Shown piece after piece: positions 1-5,181 of a stretch of DNA of 12,245 bases. The notes under the pieces are model-generated. The model searched no databases. It saw only the letters and a list, made by a program, of their open reading frames with translations, and had not been told where the DNA came from. Origin of the DNA: JADJPL01 sp964607915 (GTDB lineage: Bacteria > Bacteroidota > Bacteroidia > Chitinophagales > Saprospiraceae); assembly GCA_964607915.1 (NCBI GenBank), contig CAZSMU010000117.1:1-12245 (forward strand). The letters run 5' to 3'. Each line of letters begins with the position of its first letter. The first letter of the stretch is position 1. The position numbers and the translations under genes were made by a program.

Positions 1-667
1 CTATTCTAAGAAAATAAACTACCAGCGCTTCGAAAAAGTTCCCCTCCCCTGTATCCGGCAGCGAGGAGAAAATCTGCTCAAAACGGCGCAACAACTCCGA
101 GGGGCGACGGCTGTACTTTTGGACCTGCAGTGCCGAGCGCAGCCAGGGTTCCGGTAGGCTTTCTATAAAGTCCTCCGGGATATTCGACATATCGGTGGAC
201 AGTATCTTAAAGTTCGGGACGTAATCCAGGTGGTCTCTGAATTTTTCTTCAAACAACTCCCGGGGCGACTGGAAGGACCAGCTCCCCACACCGTGGTAGA
301 ATAAATACGGGATGACGAGTTGAAGCGGCTGGTGGGTATTGTGTCGGGAATAGTACGCCGTAGCGATGTAGTACAGCAGTTGCAGGGATACCCATCTGTC
401 GGCATAACTCTTGTGCTCCAACAGGATGCTGACAAGGGCCTCGTCCTCAGGCGCGGAAGTGCGCAGACGAACCCGGAACAGTGCATCCACATAGTGTTCG
501 TAACCAGATTCCGGGAGCTGCAGGCGGTCTATGGGCTCCAGGGTGCCGAGGTCTAACTGCTCCGCCAGTTCGGCAGGCAGCATGCACTGCAGGAATACCT
601 GTGCCCGGGGCTTGTCCGAGAGCAGGGTCTTCATAAAGGTGTCGTGTGGTTTAGTATCCTTCTTCAT
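1..667 (-). CDS. Rpn-family PD-(D/E)XK nuclease / putative transposase-like protein, 3' part outside window
   Basis: The reverse complement from an ATG at 665-667 stays open to the window edge, giving 222 codons without a stop, so the C-terminus is missing. The N-terminus (KPHDTFMKTLLSDKPRAQVF, residues 6-25) matches the opening helix typical of the Rpn/YhgA-like family (Transposase_31, PD-(D/E)XK superfamily), where 'HD.xFk.ll.d...a..fl...LP' is the usual pattern. The likely catalytic set is visible: D61 in YVDALFRV, then E84 and K86 in ILLEHKSY. Known of the family: the E. coli Rpn proteins are DNA endonucleases that promote RecA-independent recombination. The gene is monocistronic as far as can be seen, 180 bases beyond the hairpin that closes rplU-rpmA. 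No Shine-Dalgarno sequence precedes the start. The family call is firm; the cellular role here is not known. Confidence 0.85.
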   Translation of the reverse strand, partial: MKKDTKPHDTFMKTLLSDKPRAQVFLQCMLPAELAEQLDLGTLEPIDRLQLPESGYEHYVDALFRVRLRTSAPEDEALVSILLEHKSYADRWVSLQLLYYIATAYYSRHNTHQPLQLVIPYLFYHGVGSWSFQSPRELFEEKFRDHLDYVPNFKILSTDMSNIPEDFIESLPEPWLRSALQVQKYSRRPSELLRRFEQIFSSLPDTGEGNFFEALVVYFLRI

Positions 668-848
668 CCCGCAAAGAACGGGAAACTACCGCTCGCCGTC
701 AAGGGACAGTTTACAGCCTGCCAGATCGGAAAAAAATGGGTTAAAAATCGGCAGATTTAGACTTATCTTGTTGAATATCTGTACTTTGTTTTTTTATTTG
801 GAAAATAGACTTGTTGCTATCGGATTGCTTCCTCAATCCTTTTAATGC
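668..848. other. Spacer upstream of the Rpn-family gene
   Basis: I see no gene in this AT-rich stretch. It holds a long untranslated leader or promoter region for the minus-strand nuclease gene, and one copy of the recurrent CAACAARTCT element near 807-836 on the minus strand. Short ORFs here on the plus strand have no recognisable protein character. Confidence 0.5.
807..836 (-). promoter_or_regulatory. Recurrent intergenic element, copy upstream of the Rpn gene
   Basis: Read on the minus strand this contains TTGA (833-836), AATCC (822-826) and CAACAAGTCT (807-816). The same three blocks in the same order occur upstream of the transporter gene (near 3485-3515) and the LOG gene (near 6633-6665), with slightly different spacings. 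It lies about 140 bases before the Rpn start codon. The promoter role is inferred from position and recurrence; it does not match the usual Bacteroidota TAnnTTTG box. Confidence 0.4.
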
Positions 849-905
849 AAAAGAGCCTGAAAGGCAGGTTTTCGCTTTGCGAAAATCTGCCTTTCAGGCT
901 CTTTT
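849..905. terminator. Very long perfect hairpin, probable (bidirectional) terminator of rplU-rpmA
   Basis: Bases 849-875 pair with 879-905, giving a 27-bp stem with a single G-T wobble (868/886) and a three-base TTT loop. The arms start and end in four A or four T residues, so both transcripts end in a GC-rich stem followed by a U run. It lies 66 bases past the rpmA stop codon (971) on the minus strand and before the Rpn gene, so it most simply ends the ribosomal protein operon. The stem is much longer than a normal intrinsic terminator. Confidence 0.75.
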
Positions 906-970
906 GGGAGAAGAACATTCTGGCGGGGGGCGGAGCATAAACATTTCACGCATCCCTCGCAAGAAGTCTA

Positions 971-1603
971 TCAATCCTCTTTTCCTCCCTTGAGTTGGTC
1001 CTGGTATGTCTCCAGGGCTTCCCATTCGCCGTCAGCGGCCAGCTGTGCCTGCTTGGGCCAGGTGGACGGGTCGTGCATAGCGAATTTGCTGCCGCCCTGC
1101 TCCAGGACTTCTTTGAGGGCTTCCGCGGTGCTGCCGGCTAACTGTGCCCAGGTGGTGATGCCGGCATTATGCAGCAGCTCTTCGATTTTAGGGCCGATGC
1201 CTTCGATGGCTCTCAAGTCGTTGTCTTTGACTTTTTTGCCGGAAGGCAGCGTGTGTGTGCCTGCTTTGGATGTCGGAGCTGCTGCTGCGGCTACGACGGG
1301 GGCAGCTGCGGCCACGGGGGCAGCCTGGCGGGCTACCGGAGCAGCTGTTTCCAACGGCAGGATACTCACGAAGGTGCGGTCCTGCTTGTGGCGCTTGAAG
1401 TGTACACGCCCTTCGATGCCCGCGTGGAGCGTGAAGTCGCGGCCCATATATACGTTCTCGCCCGGGTGGAACTTAGTGCCGCGCTGGCGGACGATGATGT
1501 TGCCGGCTTGTGCGAGCTGGCCACCGAATAATTTTACGCCGAGACGCTTACTTTTACTGTCCCGCCCGTTATCCGAACTACCTACGCCTTTCTTGTGTGC
1601 CAT
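971..1603 (-). CDS. rpmA: 50S ribosomal protein L27 with C-terminal helix-hairpin-helix extension
   Basis: The 210-residue product starts with a canonical L27 body (residues 1-83: MAHKKGVGSS, NGRDSKSKRLGVK, FGGQ, GNIIVRQRGTKFHPG, then the DFTLHA and GRVHFKR segments). It lacks the cleaved N-terminal extension seen in Firmicutes, so the N-terminus that reaches the peptidyl-transferase centre is exposed directly. Ordinary L27 is about 85 residues. Here an Ala/Pro-rich linker (about 87-116) leads to a second domain (about 126-207) with a helix-hairpin-helix motif, LRAIEGIGPKIEELLHNAGI (130-149), and a Trp-rich tail (DPSTWPKQAQLA, EWEALETYQDQL). That tail domain resembles extensions I associate with Bacteroidota L21 rather than L27. 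The gene lies 53 bases after rplU on the same strand and is followed by a strong hairpin. The L27 identity is certain; the role of the extension is unknown, with nucleic-acid binding a reasonable inference from the HhH motif. Confidence 0.97.
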   Translation of the reverse strand: MAHKKGVGSSDNGRDSKSKRLGVKLFGGQLAQAGNIIVRQRGTKFHPGENVYMGRDFTLHAGIEGRVHFKRHKQDRTFVSILPLETAAPVARQAAPVAAAAPVVAAAAAPTSKAGTHTLPSGKKVKDNDLRAIEGIGPKIEELLHNAGITTWAQLAGSTAEALKEVLEQGGSKFAMHDPSTWPKQAQLAADGEWEALETYQDQLKGGKED

Positions 1604-1656
1604 GGTATCGTGCTTTTTTTGATCGTGATGAAAAAAACCAAATCCGACTGGCGGGA

Positions 1657-1962
1657 TTAGGCAATAGCGTCAATTTTGATTTTGGTGAAGGACTGGCGGT
1701 GCCCGTTCTTCACGCGGTAGCCCTTGCGGCGCTTTTTCTTGAAGACAATCACTTTGTCCCCTTTTTGATGGCCCAGGACCGTAGCCTTGACCTGGATGGG
1801 AAGCACCGGCTTGCCCACCTGGACGTTCCCGTCGCGGTCCACCAGGTGTACCTGGTCAAACGTTACGGCATCGCCCTCAGCAGCGGCTAGCTGGTGGACG
1901 AAGAGCTCCTGCCCTTCCTCGACTTTGAACTGCTGACCAGCTATCGTTACAATTGCGAACAT
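1657..1962 (-). CDS. rplU: 50S ribosomal protein L21
   Basis: The 101-residue product has the normal L21 length and hallmarks. The N-terminus is FAIVTIAGQQFKVEEGQ, with a beta-barrel core including GKPVL, VKATVLGHQKGDKVIVFKKK, and the conserved C-terminal 23S rRNA-binding segment RRKGYRVKNGHRQSFTKIKI (78-97). It is the first gene of a two-gene operon with rpmA on the minus strand, the universal arrangement for this pair. It ends at the canonical L21 C-terminus and has no HhH tail. The ATG at 1960-1962 is the only sensible start; about 30 bases upstream is a TAnnTTTG promoter box. No Shine-Dalgarno sequence is evident, as usual for Bacteroidota. Confidence 0.98.
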   Translation of the reverse strand: MFAIVTIAGQQFKVEEGQELFVHQLAAAEGDAVTFDQVHLVDRDGNVQVGKPVLPIQVKATVLGHQKGDKVIVFKKKRRKGYRVKNGHRQSFTKIKIDAIA

Positions 1963-1994
1963 GGTAAACTATTTTGGTATGAATAAATCGGCTG

Positions 1995-2002
1995 CAAAAA
2001 TA
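1995..2002 (-). promoter_or_regulatory. Bacteroidota-type -7 box (TATTTTTG) of the rplU-rpmA promoter
   Basis: On the minus strand the sequence is TATTTTTG, an exact fit to the TAnnTTTG -7 consensus of the primary sigma factor in Bacteroidota. It lies 32 bases before the rplU ATG, giving a short leader of about 25 bases. I cannot place a convincing TTG -33 element at the normal spacing, which lowers confidence. Confidence 0.5.
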
Positions 2003-2034
2003 ATATTTTTTTGCTTTCCTGTCGAATGAAGCGC

Positions 2035-2052
2035 AAAAAAAAGCTGTGAGCC
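2035..2052 (-). terminator. Weak hairpin plus U-run directly after the protease stop
   Basis: On the minus strand, immediately after the protease stop codon, GGCT and AGCT (2049-2052 and 2042-2045) can form a four-pair stem with a three-base loop, followed by eight Ts. The stem is short, so some read-through into rplU (90 bases downstream) is possible. Confidence 0.35.
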
Positions 2053-3342
2053 TCAGATCAGTTGTTCCAACTGGAAGCGCCTTTCCATGCGGACGCTATT
2101 TCGCTCGACTTGCAGGCGAATCTTCGTGCCGGGTTTGCGCCGGAATCGCGCGTTAACCTCGGCCAGCGACATCAGGACTGCGGGAAAGCCGTTGATGCGC
2201 CGCAGCTCGTCGCCCCGCATCAGTCCCGCCCGCGCCGCCGGGCTGTTCGGTATGACGTCGAACACGGTGAACTTCGTCAGGTTGGGGCCGGAGGCGATAA
2301 TCACCAACCCGCTGCGGTCGTACTCGAACTTGCTCCGGTAGCCGGGCACGGGGGTGAGGTACAAGCGCTCCCGCGGATAGTCCAGCGTGAGGATGAAGCG
2401 GCTGAGGATGGGGTTCCCCAGGATGCCGTTGCGCCGCACCATGTTCGCCGTGTCAACTCCCGGCGGCAATTCCTGAAAGTTGGTAATCACCTCGTGGAAG
2501 GCCACGTCCTGTATCTCCAGGCGGGGTATCCGCCCGAGGTAGCCCTGGAGAAACCCGCCCAGCCCCATGCCTATGTTGCTGGGGATCGTCTTTTCTGGCA
2601 GGTGTAGCCCCGGGTGGGTGTTGGTGTACAGCAACAGAGACATACTCGCTCCCGTATCGAGCAATAGCTTGGTCCGGATAATCGTATCCCCCGCCAGCCG
2701 TATCGGTACAGATATGTAGGGCTTGTTGCGCTGCATCTCCAGGGGGTATTCAAACGTGCTGCCCGTGCGCGCAGGACGGAAAGAATCGGGTTCCAGCAGC
2801 GTGATGATACGCCGCTTGTAATTGATTTTTACCACAAAACGCTTGAATAAATCCGCCCCCAAAATACCGTGTACCTGTATCCCTGAAAATTCCTCAAAAC
2901 GGAAGTAATCTTCCTCCAACACCAGTATGGAACGGTTGATATGGCGCGTGTTGCCGATGTTCATCGTGATGCCCCGCGCCAGATAGGCGTAGAGGTCCGT
3001 ACGCATGTCGGCTCCCTGTAGCGTGAAGCGCTTGTGGTAGTCCACCTGCAGCAAATCCGTGATTTCCCGTTTCGACAAAATCGTGTACTCCGCCCCCGTG
3101 TCGAAAATGAAGCGCAGGGGGAACACGTTGTTGAATACTACCTTGACGATGATGAAGTTGTTCTCGTACTCGAAGGGGATATCAAACTGCCGCTGGCTGA
3201 GCGAACTGAACTTCGGATCTTCGAATTTTTGGGCCTGCGCGGAGGAAGCCCACCACAGGCAAAGCACAAAACACGCAAACGAACTTAGTTTGGCAAAAAA
3301 AGCCAAATTCAAACGATTCGGTTGTTTTTGTTTTTTTGCCAT
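2053..3342 (-). CDS. Secreted retropepsin-like aspartic protease with C-terminal PDZ domain
   Basis: The 429-residue product begins with a basic stretch and a hydrophobic segment ending in SSAQAQ (about 1-38), consistent with a Sec signal peptide cleaved near residue 38. Two aspartic-protease half domains follow. The first has FIFDTGAEYTIL (catalytic D81) and the partner GILGADLF (159-166). The second has LLLDTGASMSLL (D229) and GILGNPILSRF (306-316). Together they could form a complete two-lobed active site in a single chain. Residues about 345-427 form a PDZ domain (VIPNSPAARAGLMRGDELRRING), which usually binds substrate or partner C-termini. Such proteins are common in Bacteroidota and annotated as aspartyl protease family protein; substrates are mostly unknown. 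It is expected in the periplasm or envelope. The gene stands alone, divergent from the transporter and upstream of rplU on the same strand. The ATG at 3340-3342 is chosen because it gives the full signal peptide. Confidence 0.88.
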   Translation of the reverse strand: MAKKQKQPNRLNLAFFAKLSSFACFVLCLWWASSAQAQKFEDPKFSSLSQRQFDIPFEYENNFIIVKVVFNNVFPLRFIFDTGAEYTILSKREITDLLQVDYHKRFTLQGADMRTDLYAYLARGITMNIGNTRHINRSILVLEEDYFRFEEFSGIQVHGILGADLFKRFVVKINYKRRIITLLEPDSFRPARTGSTFEYPLEMQRNKPYISVPIRLAGDTIIRTKLLLDTGASMSLLLYTNTHPGLHLPEKTIPSNIGMGLGGFLQGYLGRIPRLEIQDVAFHEVITNFQELPPGVDTANMVRRNGILGNPILSRFILTLDYPRERLYLTPVPGYRSKFEYDRSGLVIIASGPNLTKFTVFDVIPNSPAARAGLMRGDELRRINGFPAVLMSLAEVNARFRRKPGTKIRLQVERNSVRMERRFQLEQLI

Positions 3343-3355
3343 ACCATAGGGAATT

Positions 3356-3375
3356 AGACTTGTTGTGCGGGGTCA
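3356..3375 (-). promoter_or_regulatory. Recurrent intergenic element, copy upstream of the protease gene
   Basis: On the minus strand this reads TGACCCC, then GCACAACAAGTCT. The core CAACAAGTCT at 3356-3365 ends 13 bases before the protease ATG. The 13-base block GCACAACAARTCT is shared with the copy upstream of the transporter. The AATCC block is missing here. It acts as either a promoter or an mRNA 5'-end element by inference; no consensus sigma box is recognised. Confidence 0.4.
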
Positions 3376-3429
3376 GCGAGGAGGGAAAAAAGAATCGTCT
3401 TTTGTCCACACGAAGGCTTTTTGAGGGAG

Positions 3430-3444
3430 TCTAACGTCGTTAGA
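3430..3444. promoter_or_regulatory. Perfect 7-bp palindrome, possible operator
   Basis: TCTAACG and CGTTAGA flank a single central T, forming a perfect inverted repeat in the middle of the divergent promoter region. Its size and location fit a dimeric repressor or activator site; no regulator gene is adjacent, so the function is inferred only. Confidence 0.35.
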
Positions 3445-3451
3445 TGACCGA

Positions 3452-3486
3452 AAAAAGGCCTGAAGTGGGCGAAAAAGGGCCTTTTT
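3452..3486. other. Terminator-like hairpin in the divergent intergenic region
   Basis: AAAAAGGCC at 3452-3460 pairs perfectly with GGCCTTTTT at 3478-3486 across a 17-base loop. With A and T runs at both ends it resembles a bidirectional terminator, but no gene ends nearby on either strand. The T run of the right arm is also the TTTTTG at the start of the recurrent element, so the two overlap. Confidence 0.45.
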
Positions 3487-3521
3487 GACCCTCGATAATC
3501 CTGCACAACAAATCTTTTGTA
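3482..3521 (+). promoter_or_regulatory. Recurrent intergenic element, copy upstream of the transporter gene
   Basis: This stretch reads TTTTTGACCC, then GATAATCC, then CAACAAATCTTTTGTA. It aligns with 6630-6671, upstream of the LOG gene, over about 42 bases with two one-base gaps and roughly ten mismatches. It ends about 100 bases (3622 start) or 142 bases (3664 start) before the transporter start codon, so a long leader would follow if this is the promoter. Confidence 0.45.
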
Positions 3522-3663
3522 CATTAAGATACAGTACACCCGGGCAAAAGTTTTAGAGTAGGGTAAAAAACAGCTATTAGTCGCCCGTTTCGGCAGGGGT
3601 TCGCAACAAAAAATTCCGAATATGCGCTTACCTTGCAGACTGAATACACAAAACCTGGCCATT

Positions 3664-5103
3664 ATGCACCTAAAACGAATCGGGCTTCTGATTGGCCCAC
3701 TGCTTTTCCTGTTGCTGCTGCTGCTTCCCTGTCCGCCGGGACTAAGCCCGGAAGGATGGAAAGTGATGGCGCTGGCGGCCCTCATGCTCTCCTGGTGGGT
3801 TACCGAAGCCGTGCCGATGGCGGTCACGGCACTGCTGCCCATGCTGTTGCTGCCCATGCTGGGGGTCGCAAAACTCGATGAAGCAGCGGCACCCTATGCC
3901 AATCCGGTGGTGTACCTCTTCATGGGGGGCTTCGTGATTGCGTTGGCGATGGAGCGCTGGAATCTACACCGCCGCATCGCCTTGAACATCATCCGCCTCA
4001 CGGGCACCAACGCCGACGGCATCGTGCTGGGATTCTTCCTGGCCACGGCGTTCATCAGTATGTGGATCAGCAATACCGCTACGGCTATCATGATGCTGCC
4101 TATCGCTTCCTCGGTCATTGACCTGTTGCGTAGGCGCGTCGGGGAGGGCAGGGAACAGGGCATGGAGCGCTTTGCCCTGACGATGATGCTGGCCGTGGCG
4201 TACGCTTCTAGCATTGGTGGTATGGCGACTATCATCGGCACGCCGCCCAACGTGGTCTTCGCTGCGTACATGCGCGAAGCGCACCAAATCGAAGTGAGCT
4301 TTGCAGAGTGGTTTGCCGTGGGCTTCCCCTTTGCGCTCCTGCTGCTGCTGGCCTCCTACCTCATCCTCGTAAAATGGATGTACCCCAGTCGCCTGGGGCA
4401 GTTTGCCGGCGCCCGCGAACTCATACAAGCCGAACTCGATGAACTGGGACCCATGCAGAAAGGGGAGAAACGCACCCTCGCCGTGTTCGTCTTCGCTGCT
4501 TTCTGCTGGATTTTCCAAAGCCCCATCAAAAGCCTGCTGCCCTTTATCAGCATCTCCGATACGGCAGTGGCGCTGCTGGCTGCCGTCCTCCTCTTCGTCA
4601 TCCCAATCGAGTGGTCCCGGCATAAGTTCCTGCTGGACTGGAAAGACACCGAGCGCCTTCCCTGGGGCATCCTGCTGCTCTTCGGCGGCGGGCTCAGCCT
4701 GGCCGACGCCCTGGCCCGCACAGGCATCATTGACCTCATCGGCGACCAGTTCCGAGGGCTCGCCGTGTCCGGCTGGCTCGTGATCCTGGGGCTGGCCGCC
4801 GTGACAGTCTTCCTCTCGGAAGTCATGTCTAACGTGGCGCAGGTCACTATCTTTCTGCCCGTCGTCGGTGGGATTGCAGTCAGTATGGGCATTCCCCCGG
4901 AGGAGATGTGCATCCCCGTTACCTTGGCTGCCAGTGCAGGCTTCATGCTGCCCATGTCCACCCCGCCCAACGCTATCGTCTTCGCCCGGGGCCACCTGAC
5001 GATGATGCAAATGGCCCGGGCCGGTATCCTTCTCAACCTGACGGCCATCCTCCTCGTGGCGGTGTTTGTGAAAACGATTTTTCCCTATCTGTACGAACCC
5101 TGA
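3664..5103 (+). CDS. DASS/SLC13-family sodium-coupled anion (dicarboxylate or sulfate) transporter
   Basis: The product (479 residues from this ATG) is a polytopic inner-membrane protein with the two-fold repeat signature of the divalent anion:Na+ symporter family. Numbered from this start, repeat one has WISNTATAIMMLP (SNT at 136-138) and GTPPNVVF (TPPN at 193-196). Repeat two has SEVMSNVAQVTIFLP (SNV at 389-391) and MSTPPNAIVF (TPPN at 433-436). In solved family members these SNT loops and the following segments form the sodium and substrate sites. Substrate (succinate-type dicarboxylates, citrate, sulfate or other) cannot be read from the sequence. An in-frame ATG at 3622 would add 14 residues; I prefer 3664 because MHLKRIGLLIGPLLF is the usual family N-terminus and the added residues look like leader sequence. 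The gene is divergent from the protease and 78 bases before the response regulator. Confidence 0.92.
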   Translation: MHLKRIGLLIGPLLFLLLLLLPCPPGLSPEGWKVMALAALMLSWWVTEAVPMAVTALLPMLLLPMLGVAKLDEAAAPYANPVVYLFMGGFVIALAMERWNLHRRIALNIIRLTGTNADGIVLGFFLATAFISMWISNTATAIMMLPIASSVIDLLRRRVGEGREQGMERFALTMMLAVAYASSIGGMATIIGTPPNVVFAAYMREAHQIEVSFAEWFAVGFPFALLLLLASYLILVKWMYPSRLGQFAGARELIQAELDELGPMQKGEKRTLAVFVFAAFCWIFQSPIKSLLPFISISDTAVALLAAVLLFVIPIEWSRHKFLLDWKDTERLPWGILLLFGGGLSLADALARTGIIDLIGDQFRGLAVSGWLVILGLAAVTVFLSEVMSNVAQVTIFLPVVGGIAVSMGIPPEEMCIPVTLAASAGFMLPMSTPPNAIVFARGHLTMMQMARAGILLNLTAILLVAVFVKTIFPYLYEP

Positions 5104-5137
5104 TGCTTGTTTCCGGATTTTATATTAAAAAAATATG

Positions 5138-5145
5138 TAATATTG
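5138..5145 (+). promoter_or_regulatory. Possible -7 box before the response regulator
   Basis: TAATATTG differs from the Bacteroidota TAnnTTTG consensus at one position and lies 36 bases before the chosen ATG, in an AT-rich gap after the transporter stop. No well-spaced TTG -33 box is found, so this is only a candidate; co-transcription with the transporter is equally possible. Confidence 0.3.
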
Positions 5146-5181
5146 CAAAAAAAAGCCACACCCTGTCCAACGCTACCCGAT

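Larger units (their letters stand above)
3343..3663. other. Divergent control region between protease and transporter genes
   Basis: No credible gene lies here. In order it holds a copy of the CAACAAGTCT element pointing at the protease gene (3356-3365, minus strand), a 15-base palindrome (3430-3444), a hairpin with AAAAAGGCC and GGCCTTTTT arms (3452-3486), a copy of the recurrent element pointing at the transporter (3482-3521), and a long-loop CGGGC/GCCCG inverted repeat (3541-3545 and 3583-3587) in the transporter leader. Confidence 0.6.

Noticed and set aside
163..492. Minus-strand 109-codon frame in the first 500 bases
   Set aside because: It is out of frame with the Rpn-family gene, which is the recognisable protein on that strand.
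958..970. GCAAGAAGTCTATC, one or two mismatches from the recurrent core
   Set aside because: It lies at the 3' end of rpmA with no plus-strand gene ahead of it and without the AATCC block on the correct side; likely chance.
990..1622. Plus-strand open frame of 210 codons opposite rpmA
   Set aside because: It mirrors the L27 gene; the translation is low-complexity and unrecognisable.
3964..5010. Long minus-strand open frame (348 codons) opposite the transporter
   Set aside because: It is antisense to a clear membrane protein; the translation is His/Gln/Glu-rich without hydrophobic core or motifs, as expected from a GC-rich shadow frame.
5107..5181. 25-codon N-terminal extension of the response regulator
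   Set aside because: Receiver domains begin at MARILIVDDE; the extension is translated AT-rich leader.
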